In this document: positions 51,530 through 60,396 of the stretch, one piece after another
Numbering within the stretch: the first letter of the stretch is position 1
How the letters are laid out: each line of letters opens with the position of its first letter
Source: Phycisphaeraceae bacterium
Lineage (GTDB): Bacteria > Planctomycetota > Phycisphaerae > Phycisphaerales > UBA1924
Assembly: GCA_007693965.1 (NCBI GenBank)
Contig: RECQ01000033.1
Location: forward strand, 1-64,000
DNA length: 64,000 nt
Reading direction: 5' to 3'
Made by a program: the position numbers and the translations under genes
The notes under the pieces: generated by a model
The model's database searches: none
What the model saw: the letters and a program-made list of their open reading frames with translations, nothing else
What the model was told of the DNA's origin: nothing

Positions 51530-51798
51530 GGCGCCTCGCTCTCCGTTGCGACCCGGGGCTCGACGCGCTCATGCCCGACCAAACGACGCGCGTAGACAAG
51601 GCACGCCAGCACATCCTCGCGCTCCATCCAGGGATACCCCTCGAGAATCGTCTCCGAGGTGTCGCCCGCGGCGAGCATGCCGAGCACATGCTCGACAGCC
51701 AGACGGCGTCCGCGAATGATCGGTTTGCCGCCGAAGATCTGCGGGTCGACCGTGATTCGTTTCAGGAGTTCGGTTTCATCGTGCCCGGGCGCGACCAT
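51526..51798 (-). CDS. DUF433 antitoxin-family protein
   Basis: The 90-residue protein contains VDPQIFGGKPIIRGRRLAVE and ETILEGYPWMEREDVLACLV, the two conserved parts of DUF433. The ATG at 51798 follows GAGGAAG. It is the probable antitoxin of the overlapping DUF5615 gene. The 250 bases upstream show no gene, only the neighbouring terminator. Confidence 0.87.
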   Translation of the reverse strand: MVAPGHDETELLKRITVDPQIFGGKPIIRGRRLAVEHVLGMLAAGDTSETILEGYPWMEREDVLACLVYARRLVGHERVEPRVATESEAP

Positions 51799-52052
51799 GC
51801 TTACTTCCTCGATCGTCCAGAACCATCGTTCCCCACGTATTATTCTAGCAGTCCTGATCAGGAGCGGCTCGCTTCGTCGGCGCCACGGCTCCCGAAGCCT
51901 CCATGATGCGCCTCGGCAAGCCCGATGCGAGCCTGACTGCTGGAATGCACAGGACGTCGTCGAAGATCGATGGTAGAAAGTTCTCTGCTCATCACGGATG
52001 CGACACCCGCTGCGGCCTGTGGGCGATCCTTGGGAATCGCTCCTGCGCAATG

Positions 52053-52086
52053 AAAAGGCGATGCGCCCGGCCGCGGGCGCATCGCC
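52053..52086 (-). terminator. Intrinsic terminator of the PEP-CTERM gene
   Basis: A 13-bp stem (52057-52069 with 52074-52086) and a GCCG loop lie 34 bases after the gene's stop on the minus strand, followed there by TTTT. Confidence 0.85.
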
Positions 52087-52119
52087 GATTGAAGACTTCG
52101 GGTTGTGAGCCGCCGACTG

Positions 52120-53040
52120 CTAGCGGCGTCGACGATACGCGGCCAGGCCGGCGAGTGCGAACACCGCCGCGGCGCCGGGCGTGGGAATCAGGAAGTCGAT
52201 GTACTGGGCGCTGGCGGCCTCGATCATGGTCGAGCCGCCTGTGGCGATGTCATGCACCCAGACGCCCTGGTTGTTGGTGTACATCAGGTTGCCGTTTCCA
52301 AGCTCCCAGATGCCGCGCGGCACGTTGGAGACGGGCACGAAGAACCCCGTCGGGGCGCCGGAGGGATCGAACTCATAGATGCCCGAGGTCCCGAAGCTCC
52401 CGATGGCGAGCAGGTTGCCGTTCGAGCGCTCGTGCATCTGCTGCACGAAACTGATGGCGCCGACGTGGAAGGGGCCAATGTGGTTCAGATCCAGGTCGTA
52501 GCGCTGAATGTCCGCGGCGGACGAGTGCGACACCAGCACCTCGTTCCTGTACACGAGCACATCGAAGGGGCTGGTCTGCGCTGTGGGGACGTTCTGCACA
52601 TGGTTGCCGGAGAAGTCGTACCCGACCAGCGCATTGCCGGGCGCCCCGTCGGTTGTGCCCTCGTTGGTGACATACAGCTCGTTGCCCACAATGCCCATGC
52701 CGCGGATGTTGCTCAGCGGCTGCCCGGGGGCGGCCTCGGTGATGGCGCTCAGATGGGACCCGGCGAGGTTGAAGCGATCAATCCGGTTGCGAACCTGATC
52801 GCTGAGCCAGATCTCGTTGCCCACCTGCATGGCGTGCTTGGGAAGAAAGGCATCAAGCGGATTGAGATCAATGAAATTCGGATCAACGAGCGATCCGTCG
52901 AACGCATCGAAGAGCATCAGGCGCTCTCCGCTGGTTGCATCAGAGTCCGGCACCATGAGGAAGCCCGCCTGCGCGACGCCGGCGAACATCGAAACGGCGG
53001 CCATCGCAGCAAGAGCTTTCAGGGACTTAAAAATATGCAT
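52120..53040 (-). CDS. Secreted propeller-like protein with PEP-CTERM-like tail
   Basis: The 306-residue product has a signal peptide (LAAMAAVSMFAGVAQA) and a body of repeated strand motifs (EIWLSDQVRNRIDRFNLAG, ELYVTNEGTTDGA, LMYTNNQGVWVHDIATG) that suggest a beta-propeller. The C-terminus LIPTPGAAAVFALAGLAAYR with an Arg cluster is a PEP-CTERM-like sorting signal. The ATG at 53040 follows GAGGAGG. It has its own terminator, so it does not belong to the pyruvate dehydrogenase transcripts. Confidence 0.83.
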   Translation of the reverse strand: MHIFKSLKALAAMAAVSMFAGVAQAGFLMVPDSDATSGERLMLFDAFDGSLVDPNFIDLNPLDAFLPKHAMQVGNEIWLSDQVRNRIDRFNLAGSHLSAITEAAPGQPLSNIRGMGIVGNELYVTNEGTTDGAPGNALVGYDFSGNHVQNVPTAQTSPFDVLVYRNEVLVSHSSAADIQRYDLDLNHIGPFHVGAISFVQQMHERSNGNLLAIGSFGTSGIYEFDPSGAPTGFFVPVSNVPRGIWELGNGNLMYTNNQGVWVHDIATGGSTMIEAASAQYIDFLIPTPGAAAVFALAGLAAYRRRR

Positions 53041-53498
53041 AGAGCGACCTCCTCGCACCGAAGTGCGTGTTGCGCGGCGGGACCTGTACAGAGGACACCA
53101 CAAACGACAACGACGCCCACCGGCCGCAGACATGCGGCAGGGGTAGGTCCGCGCGGGAGCGAACAGCGAAATGGAACTGCTCTGATCTTCTGTAGAAGCG
53201 ACGTATTTCTTCCCGCACTCCTATCGCGCCATTTTAAGAATCGCGAGAAGCTGATCAAGAGTTTTTCGCAAGATTGGACATGCGCGACGGGACAAGATGC
53301 GCCGCCGCGCTGCAGTGTTCACAGTAAGTTGAACACACTAGATTCGTCGCACACAAGCAATCCAGGCCGATCTGGATGCACATGATGTGACTGTGTGGCG
53401 CATTGAGATCGCAAACAGACACAAGACATTGCGGTGGTGCGTTGCATGAACGTGCGCAGGTCGCGTGCGTCTGCAGGCGCACGCGAACACGGGCGGCG
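53041..53498. other. Gene-free, AT-richer interval
   Basis: About 460 bases between two same-strand genes show no supported gene. The sequence is AT-richer than the surroundings and presumably holds the promoter of the PEP-CTERM gene. A short Cys-rich reading frame is present but unsupported. Confidence 0.5.
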
Positions 53499-54149
53499 TC
53501 AACCCTCTCGATGGCCGCGCTTGCCGATCGGCCTGCTCAGTGCGCCCATAACGCCTGACGCCGACTCGCGCCGGATGGCGAGCATCGCCGCCCGCGCTCT
53601 CAGATATCCGGTCAGTCTCCATACGAAGAGGAAAGACAGGATCGCGAGCGCGATCATCATTGTCGTAAAGATCACGCCGGGCGCATTCGCCATGAACGCC
53701 ATCGCCACCACCAGCGGCGGTTGCATGACGCAGAGCAGCCCCATCGCTCGCAGGCGCGCGTGCGCGATCCTGCTGGATGCCAGCCATCGCGTCATCTGCT
53801 CCGGCGTCAGCCCCGGCGGCGATGGTTTTCGATGCCGCCGCGACCACACGTCGTATCGGCGGCGCATCTGGAGTTTGTGTCGCGCGATGGCCAGGTCGAT
53901 CTGTCCGATCCCTGCGCCACACCGCGTCAGCTCGGCGCGCGCTGCGGAGTACGCCGAAGCGTGGCGATACCAGTAGATCAAAATTCCGACGGGCGCCAGC
54001 AGCAGCGCCCACCATTCAAGCGGAACTCCAAGACCCCAGCACAAGGCGGCCAGCGCCAGCATCAGCGCGATGGAAGGCGGCGAGCGCCGCCAGCCGAGAC
54101 GCCCTTCGACGATCTCCGCGACGACTCTGTATGCCTCGCGATTCTTCAT
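53499..54149 (-). CDS. Membrane protein adjoining an RlaP-type nucleotidyltransferase
   Basis: The 216-residue product has two membrane segments near residues 28-62 (IALMLALAALCWGLGVPLEW then WALLLAPVGILIYWY). A basic cytoplasmic stretch of about 80 residues follows (KLQMRRRYDVWSRRHRKPS), then two more segments near 145-185 (LLCVMQPPLVVAMAFM and IFTTMMIALAILSFLFV). I recognise no family. It begins 11 bases after the nucleotidyltransferase stop with GGGAG as ribosome-binding site, so the two form an operon. Confidence 0.7.
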   Translation of the reverse strand: MKNREAYRVVAEIVEGRLGWRRSPPSIALMLALAALCWGLGVPLEWWALLLAPVGILIYWYRHASAYSAARAELTRCGAGIGQIDLAIARHKLQMRRRYDVWSRRHRKPSPPGLTPEQMTRWLASSRIAHARLRAMGLLCVMQPPLVVAMAFMANAPGVIFTTMMIALAILSFLFVWRLTGYLRARAAMLAIRRESASGVMGALSRPIGKRGHREG

Positions 54150-54160
54150 GGCGCTCCCTG

Positions 54161-54919
54161 TCACCCGGTGTCCCCTGCTCGCAGTCGCAGCCGGATCAGC
54201 AAATCATTCAATGCTTCCCGTCCCGCGGGCTGGTCGGGGAGATGGCTGGCCTCGCGAGCGGCGTCAAGCTCGGCGCAGAGCCGATCGAACACGGGTTGAT
54301 GCCGCGCCGCCTCGGCGGCGTCGATCGTCCCTTTCTCGTCGCCGGCCAGCTTGCGGTCGATCAATGCATCGACCTCGGGGATGCGAAAGTCTTCATTCAG
54401 TCTGCGCAGATTCGACTCGACTCGCCCGGCTCGCATCAGGTGAATTCCCGCCATGAGCGGACGGTAGGTATACAGCAGCCCCTTCACGGTCGGCTCGGAC
54501 TTCCCCGTCGTCAGCTTCCACTGATCGACCCCGAAGTGGAAGAAGTGATGGCGGTGCTGCCTGCATATACAGCGGGATGCGATGTCGCGCAGCTCCTCGA
54601 ATTCCGGCGTCGCCGCGGCGACGAGCGGGGAAAAGACCTGCTCCAGCGCATAGCCGTTGCACTTCAACAGCATGATGAAGAACTTGCGGGCGTCGTGCGT
54701 CACGAAATCGATCTCGACGCCGCCGTTCTCGCCCATCCGCTCATATGTCTCAGGACCGGGCTTGAGCGAAAGGACATCCTGCATCGACGCCACGTGGGCG
54801 CCGCGGAGATCCCAGTCTGAATCGTGGGATTCAAACCCGTACAGATGCGCCCCGCTCACAGTGACGAAGAGAAGCGGGTGGGGATGGCTTTTCAGTTCGT
54901 TTTCAATAGCGGGATTCAT
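54161..54919 (-). CDS. RlaP-type predicted nucleotidyltransferase
   Basis: The 252-residue protein belongs to the DNA polymerase beta superfamily group RlaP. It has the nucleotidyltransferase motif VSGAHLYGFESHDSDWDLRG (GS-like G then DxD as DWD), the second acidic residue in GGVEIDFVTHDARKFF, and the typical C-terminal helical LLYTYRPLMAGIHLMRAGRV. Family members occur with RNA-repair enzymes and in mobile or defence contexts; the substrate is unknown. It is followed by a membrane-protein gene 11 bases on. Confidence 0.88.
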   Translation of the reverse strand: MNPAIENELKSHPHPLLFVTVSGAHLYGFESHDSDWDLRGAHVASMQDVLSLKPGPETYERMGENGGVEIDFVTHDARKFFIMLLKCNGYALEQVFSPLVAAATPEFEELRDIASRCICRQHRHHFFHFGVDQWKLTTGKSEPTVKGLLYTYRPLMAGIHLMRAGRVESNLRRLNEDFRIPEVDALIDRKLAGDEKGTIDAAEAARHQPVFDRLCAELDAAREASHLPDQPAGREALNDLLIRLRLRAGDTG

Positions 54920-55000
54920 CGGCTGGCGCGTCGCGTTAATGATCGATCAATCAATGCAAAAATTGGCTCTGATGCGTCAGGATTCCAGTTGCAGGCGCCG

Positions 55001-55375
55001 TCACTCCTCCGGCAGCGGGTCCGGCGGCGGATCCGGAACGATGGGGCGAAGTTGCTCGATCAACTCCGGCACATGCGTTGTTACAACGCGCCAGATTTTG
55101 TGAACATCGATATCGCCGTATTCATGCGCCAGGACATGCCGCTGCGCCTCTATCGCACGCCACTGTATGTTCGCATGACGTCTGCGGGTCTCATCGCCGA
55201 CGCTCCGGGACGCTTCACCGATGATCTCAATCAGGCGTTCGACGGCGAGCCGGAAGATTCGATCCGACTTGAGATCCTCGATCGTTCGGGATCCCGCGAT
55301 GCGGACAAGCTCCTCGGCATGCCTGAGCATGTCCCAGAGGTACGCCCCGTCGTCGCGATCCGGATCACGCCGCAT
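55001..55375 (-). CDS. HepT-like HEPN toxin (DUF86)
   Basis: The 124-residue protein has the HEPN ribonuclease motif RHVLAHEY (R-x4-H-x-Y) near residue 88 within [20 protein letters not shown]. It also has the DUF86 N-terminal region [19 protein letters not shown]. In MNT/HEPN modules the tyrosine is AMPylated by the MntA partner, which inactivates the RNase. The ATG at 55375 was chosen because it overlaps the end of the MntA gene by 11 bases, as in known modules. Confidence 0.9.
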   Translation of the reverse strand: MRRDPDRDDGAYLWDMLRHAEELVRIAGSRTIEDLKSDRIFRLAVERLIEIIGEASRSVGDETRRRHANIQWRAIEAQRHVLAHEYGDIDVHKIWRVVTTHVPELIEQLRPIVPDPPPDPLPEE

Positions 55376-55673
55376 AGAGAATCCGCCTGGTGGTGATCGC
55401 CCGATGACGGATGAACGGGTTTCGCAGCGTCCTGCGCTCGACGAGATCAACGCTCCGTCCACCGAACAGCGCGCTCAGCTCATCCTGCATCGATGGCCAG
55501 TCCCAGTAGCTCCACGGAGCATCGGGCGCGAACGCGACCAGCACATCCACATCGCTCTCCGGCCCGAAGTCCTCGCGCAGCGCCGAGCCGAAGATCGCCA
55601 GCTCCGTGATCTTCCAGCGCCGGCAGAGCTCGGCGAGTTTCTCTTCGGAGATGTCGAAGGGAAGATCCGTCAT
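55365..55673 (-). CDS. MntA-like minimal nucleotidyltransferase antitoxin
   Basis: The 102-residue protein has the nucleotidyltransferase motif GS-x10-DxD ([18 protein letters not shown]) near residue 30 and ends with the typical [19 protein letters not shown]. It should AMPylate and neutralise the HepT partner encoded immediately downstream with an 11-base overlap. It lies 60 bases after the E1-alpha gene stop on the same strand. Confidence 0.92.
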   Translation of the reverse strand: MTDLPFDISEEKLAELCRRWKITELAIFGSALREDFGPESDVDVLVAFAPDAPWSYWDWPSMQDELSALFGGRSVDLVERRTLRNPFIRHRAITTRRILYAA

Positions 55674-55733
55674 CGGGGTCGTCTCGGCGTGGCGAGCCGG
55701 CGCCGCCGCTTCACGTCGCCGGCGCTCTTCTGA

Positions 55734-56885
55734 TCAGTCCTCGGAGTCGTCCTTTTCCTCCGCCTCCTCCAGGATCGGGTTCTCCTCGCCGATCGGATAG
55801 TCGTGGCTCGGGCTCAGGCCCGCCATCGGGTTGAGGAAGACGTCGCTGTACAGCTCCGCCTCCACATCGGGGAACTCCGAATCCTCGGCGAACTTCACCG
55901 CCTCGCGCACCTCGGCCCGCAGCTCCTTCTGCATCTCCTTGTACTCATCCTCGGAGAGGCAGTCGCGATCCTCCATCAGGTGCTTCGCCAGCACATCGAT
56001 CGAGTCGCGCTCCTGGAACTCCTTCACCTCGTCCTTGGTGCGGTACTTCTGGGGGTCGGACATCGAGTGGCCGTGGTAGCGGTAGGTGATCAGGTTCACG
56101 AAGCCGGGGCGCTGGCGGTCGCGCAGGTCGTCGGCGAAGGGCTTGAACTCGTCATAGATATCTCGGATGTCCATCCCGTCGATCTCGATCCCGTCGATGC
56201 CGTAGGCGTCGCTCTTCTTGAGCAGGTCGTCGGCCATCGTCGTGCCGCGGGCGATGGAGGTGCCCATCGAGTAGCCGTTGTTCTCGACGATGTAGATCAC
56301 CGGCAGATCCAGAAGGCCCGCCAGGTTCATCGCCTCGTGCAGCGCGCCCTGGTTGAGCGCCCCGTCGCCGAGATAGCACAGGCAGACGCGCTTCTTGTCC
56401 GTCGCCTCCATCACCTCGCGCTCGTATCGCGTCGCGAAGGCCAGCCCCGCGCCCAGCGGCGTCTGGGCGCCGACGATGCCGTGGCCCCCGTACAGATGGT
56501 TGGGCTTGTCGAACATGTGCATCGACCCGCCCTTGCCCTTGGCGCAGCCGGTGATCTTGCCGTACATCTCGGCCATACAGAACTTCGGGTCCATGCCGCG
56601 GGCCAGCGCGTGGCCGTGGTCGCGGTAGGCGGTGATGACCGGGTCGTCGTGCTCGACGGATCCGATCGTCCCCACCGCGCACGCCTCCTGCCCGGTGTAG
56701 ACGTGGCAGAAGCCGCCGATCTGCGCATTGGAATACGCCTGCATCGTCCGCGTCTCGAACTCGCGGATGAGCATCATGTCGCGCAGCCATTTCAGCAGCG
56801 TCTTGTCGGGGAGCTTGTCGGAGAGGCGCTTCGTCTTCTTCTCCTCATCGGAGGCGACCTGGGCGCTGGGTGGTGCGGTTGTCAT
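55734..56885 (-). CDS. pdhA: Pyruvate dehydrogenase E1 component, alpha subunit
   Basis: The 383-residue subunit binds thiamine diphosphate through the motif GDGALNQGALHEAMNLAGLL with VENN (near residues 170-200). It also has the phosphorylation-loop-like TYRYHGHSMSDP and GKGGSMHMFDKPNHLYGGHG. The final 60 residues are an acidic extension. E1 decarboxylates pyruvate and transfers the acetyl group to E2. The beta subunit is encoded 4.8 kb away on the same strand; intervening genes are listed separately. Confidence 0.96.
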   Translation of the reverse strand: MTTAPPSAQVASDEEKKTKRLSDKLPDKTLLKWLRDMMLIREFETRTMQAYSNAQIGGFCHVYTGQEACAVGTIGSVEHDDPVITAYRDHGHALARGMDPKFCMAEMYGKITGCAKGKGGSMHMFDKPNHLYGGHGIVGAQTPLGAGLAFATRYEREVMEATDKKRVCLCYLGDGALNQGALHEAMNLAGLLDLPVIYIVENNGYSMGTSIARGTTMADDLLKKSDAYGIDGIEIDGMDIRDIYDEFKPFADDLRDRQRPGFVNLITYRYHGHSMSDPQKYRTKDEVKEFQERDSIDVLAKHLMEDRDCLSEDEYKEMQKELRAEVREAVKFAEDSEFPDVEAELYSDVFLNPMAGLSPSHDYPIGEENPILEEAEEKDDSED

Positions 56886-57117
56886 GCGTCTGCTCGGGGG
56901 GTGGGGCGGGGAAGTGCTTCCAAATGCTCAGGACCGGCTCAGAACAGGCGCCGGCGCCGGGGAACGTCGCCCGGGGGCAGCGCCGTCTGGGGCCGCGGAA
57001 GAATCCACTCCGGCCTGCGCGAGTCTAGATCGGGCGACGATGCCCGGCAAATAACTGACAATTCCGCCCATGGCGTTCCCGCGGCCACACTGGCCCGTGA
57101 AACCGCCTTCTCCCCCC

Positions 57118-60100
57118 TCAGTCGCTCTCGACGCTCGATATGGACTCCAGGAACAGGCGGACGTCCGACATCGTGACCATTCCGTCGCCGTTCAGATCGC
57201 CCGCGGGATTCGACGTTCCCAGCATCTGCATCAGCAGACCGAGATCCCCTGAATCCACCTGGCCGTCGCCGTTGATATCCAGCGCGCCTCGTGCGAGGCT
57301 CCAGTCCGGAACCTCGTAGCGAATCCCGCTCACCTCGCCTGTCGCCTGCGGCTGGAAGAAGGCCGTCACCGCGCCGAAGATCGTCGCCGACTGCTCCGCC
57401 GTAAAGCGACCGATCCGCACATAATGCCGGTTGTCGCCGAAGAAAACCGGATCCTGCAGCGTTTCGGCGCCGGCGCCGCCCGCGAAGACGAACCACGTCG
57501 CGATCAGCGTCGAGCCCCAGTTGTTCGCCGGCGGCGCCACCGCGAAGCTCACACTCGATGGCGGCCGCACACCTTCGATTGTCAGGTAACTGTCAAAAAG
57601 CCAGCAGATGAACTCCGGCGGCAGATCGGGTTCGTCCTCAAGACCCTCCGGCGGCGGGCCGTTGCCGCCGGGATTGTTCTGGCGGAACGACCCATTCTCT
57701 ATGCGGATGCCGTCCACATCGTTCGATTCGATCAGCACCACCCGGCCCGGCTCGTTGAAACCAAGGTAGAGATCGCCGGTGCGATGATCGCCGAGCAGCG
57801 GGCAGTCGCTGTTGTCGACCGGGATCCAGCGCGCCAGTGCGCCCGTCGGATCGTCGGGCGGATCATCCGGACCGCCGTCGTCCGGAGGCGACTGCGTCCA
57901 GTTACCGAGCAGGATCGCAAGGTCGGCCGCGTTCACCACGCCGTCGCCGTTCAGGTCCGCAGGGCAGGGCTGCGGCGCGGGAGGACACGGTCCCCAGCTC
58001 CCGAGGAGCTGCGCCTGGTCCGCCGCGCCCACCAGGCCATCGCCGGTCAGGTCGCCGATCACCGGCGTCACGATGAAACTGCCCGTCACGAAGTTGGAGC
58101 TGTCACCCTCATAGAACGCGATGAAAGTGACTTCCGTCTCAGAGCGCACGATTCCCGGCGTCACCGTGAATGTGCCGCTCGACCGCCCCGGGTCAATCGT
58201 GAGCCGCCCCGCGGGCGACGGCGCAACGAGCTGGTTCTGACTCAGCAGTTCGATCCGCACGCCGCCGGATGGCGCGGAGCCAGTCAGGCGCACCGTGCCG
58301 GTGACCGGGCGACCCTGCGGCGTGGTCTGTGGATTGAACGTCAGCGACACAATGCCCAGCGGCACGATGTCCAGCGTCGCAGACACCGAGCTTTCACCGC
58401 TGACGGCCATAATTTCCGCCGTTGCGGCCGACTCCACCACCTCCGTGGAAAAACTGAACGAAGCCTCCGATTCACCGGACGCAACCGTGATGGAAGCCGG
58501 CAGCGAGACGATCTCAGGACTGTTCGTGGTGAGCTGCACGCGGACGCCGCCGATCGACGCCGGCTCGCGGAGCCGCACCGTGCCCACGCCGCTGCCGCCG
58601 CCGGCGATCGTTTCGGGTGAAAGCTCCATAGACACAATTTCACCGTTTTGGTCTGATCCCGTCGCGCCTTCCCAGCAGCTCGCGCAGTCAAGCACCGGCA
58701 CGAACTCGGCCGAGTTCGCGCCCGTCTCCAGGTTGATGTAGTTCACCAGCAGCGCGCCCGATACCGAAAGCTCCGGGCCTCCCGCAGTGAAGCGTCCGAT
58801 CCACACGTAGAAACGATCGTCGCCGAAGCGCGACGGATCGATCTGCCCCACAGCGCCATCCAGCGTGAACCACACCGCGTTCAGCACGCCGCCCCAGTCC
58901 TGCGGGTCCGGCGCGGCGCCGGGCGGGAATGAGGGCTCCTGTCCTCCCAGCGTCAGGAAGCTGTCCTGCGCCACGCAGGGAGAGAACTGCACCACCGAGT
59001 CCTGCGGCGGGGCGTTGGATCCGAACCCCGACACGTCCTGATGGAACCGCCCGCCGCTGACGCGCAGCCCGCCCAGCGCGGGGTCCGAGGTCACCACCAG
59101 CGCGAGCGAGGGGTCGCGGAAGCTCAGGTACAGGTCATTGGTGCGAAACGCGTCGAGATCCGGGCAGGATCTTGCCGCCACCGGCGCCTCGATCCATCGT
59201 GTCTCAACCGCGGGGGATGATGGAGGCGGGGGTGGTCCTTCGTCGTCACCGGATCCGGTATCGAGATTGCCGCGATCGGTTCCAGTGTCTTCACCGGGCG
59301 CGGCCGGAGGCGGCGGGGCAGGCCCGTCGCCGCCAGTTCCGTCATCGCCGCCGGCTCCGTCGCCAGGCGCTCCGTCGCCTCCGCCGCCGGGAAACACACC
59401 GCCGCCGCCGAGCGGCGTCCGAGCGATGCCTGCGGTCGCGAGTGGCTGGGCATCGTTGGCCTGCGCCGGACTCGATGCGTCGACGCCGCTCGTTCTATCG
59501 CCGTCGTTTCCATTGCCGCTTCTGCCAGGCTCTGATCGCCGACGGTCGTCGCCCCGGTCGCCAAACTGGCTGTTTTCACGTCCGCCCAGCGAGCTCTGGA
59601 ACGCAGAGCGCGCCGCATCGACCTCGGCCCTGCTGGCGCCGCGGTCTTCCGGGCCGCTTCCGGCTTCGGCGATGTCGCCGCCCACGCCCACTTCGCCGGT
59701 GTCGGCGCGTGGATCACGCTGGTCGCGCATTTCTCGTTGCGTCGGCCTGCGGCCGGGACGATCGCGCTGCACCCGGGCATCGGGCGTTGCAAATGCCCGC
59801 GAGTTCGTGCGCTGTTGCACGGATGAGCGATCCTGCGCCGCCTCTCGCTGGGCCCGGCGGGCCTCAGCCAGCGCCTGCGCCCGATCACGAGCGCGCTGCT
59901 GCATGGCGCGACGAGCCGTCTGGTCGCTGAAATCGCGTGCGGCTCGCGATGAGCGCGAGGCGTTGTATGTCGGGTTCTCGGCCCGGTAGGGGTCAATCCG
60001 TTCTCCGCGCGAGCGGCTGACCGGGGCGCCGGTGATGAAGTCCGCCGAGCGACGCGATACCTCCGGCTCCTCTTCGATGGAGCCGGTGGCGTCACAGCCA

Positions 60101-60171
60101 CGCTGGAGCATGCCGAACAGCACCGCTCCGAGCAGCAAGCCCGAAATCGTCGCCCACAAAAGCCGGTTCAT
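57118..60171 (-). CDS. Giant exported surface protein with duplicated novel domain and two dockerin-like modules
   Basis: The 1017-residue protein has an N-terminal membrane/signal segment (LLWATISGLLLGAVLFGML), about 170 charged Arg/Asp/Gln-rich residues with coiled-coil character, and a Gly-rich spacer. It then has a domain of about 170 residues (DLYLSFRDPSLALVV ... RFYVWIGRFTA) that recurs near residues 800-950 (DLYLGFNEPGRVVLI ... RHYVRIGRFTA). Between them are two Ig-like domains (GVRVQLTTNS, GVRIELLSQN) and an internal dockerin-like pair. A second pair (DINGDGQVDSGDLGLLMQML, DLNGDGMVTMSDVRLFLESI) ends the protein. The ATG at 60171 follows AAAGGAAG. Confidence 0.82.
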   Translation of the reverse strand: MNRLLWATISGLLLGAVLFGMLQRGCDATGSIEEEPEVSRRSADFITGAPVSRSRGERIDPYRAENPTYNASRSSRAARDFSDQTARRAMQQRARDRAQALAEARRAQREAAQDRSSVQQRTNSRAFATPDARVQRDRPGRRPTQREMRDQRDPRADTGEVGVGGDIAEAGSGPEDRGASRAEVDAARSAFQSSLGGRENSQFGDRGDDRRRSEPGRSGNGNDGDRTSGVDASSPAQANDAQPLATAGIARTPLGGGGVFPGGGGDGAPGDGAGGDDGTGGDGPAPPPPAAPGEDTGTDRGNLDTGSGDDEGPPPPPSSPAVETRWIEAPVAARSCPDLDAFRTNDLYLSFRDPSLALVVTSDPALGGLRVSGGRFHQDVSGFGSNAPPQDSVVQFSPCVAQDSFLTLGGQEPSFPPGAAPDPQDWGGVLNAVWFTLDGAVGQIDPSRFGDDRFYVWIGRFTAGGPELSVSGALLVNYINLETGANSAEFVPVLDCASCWEGATGSDQNGEIVSMELSPETIAGGGSGVGTVRLREPASIGGVRVQLTTNSPEIVSLPASITVASGESEASFSFSTEVVESAATAEIMAVSGESSVSATLDIVPLGIVSLTFNPQTTPQGRPVTGTVRLTGSAPSGGVRIELLSQNQLVAPSPAGRLTIDPGRSSGTFTVTPGIVRSETEVTFIAFYEGDSSNFVTGSFIVTPVIGDLTGDGLVGAADQAQLLGSWGPCPPAPQPCPADLNGDGVVNAADLAILLGNWTQSPPDDGGPDDPPDDPTGALARWIPVDNSDCPLLGDHRTGDLYLGFNEPGRVVLIESNDVDGIRIENGSFRQNNPGGNGPPPEGLEDEPDLPPEFICWLFDSYLTIEGVRPPSSVSFAVAPPANNWGSTLIATWFVFAGGAGAETLQDPVFFGDNRHYVRIGRFTAEQSATIFGAVTAFFQPQATGEVSGIRYEVPDWSLARGALDINGDGQVDSGDLGLLMQMLGTSNPAGDLNGDGMVTMSDVRLFLESISSVESD

Positions 60172-60396
60172 ATCTTCCTTTGACCGATGCCTTTTCTCGA
60201 CGTCCTGCGCGGAGCGTCTCCGAGACGCGTCTGCACGGGAACAATAGCCCCGGCCAGCCGCAGGAGAAGCGGAAAACCCGCCCCGCCACCTGTTTGGACG
60301 CGACCAGCCCGCAGGAGTTCCCCAGAGCGCCTCATTCCCACGCCGATCACGCACCGGGGGGCGCCCGGGAGCGGGTCGTTCGCCGTTATCGGACGC

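Noticed and set aside
53255-53482. A Cys-rich 75-codon frame upstream of the PEP-CTERM gene
   Set aside because: No convincing ribosome-binding site or family, in an AT-richer intergenic stretch; chance is likely.
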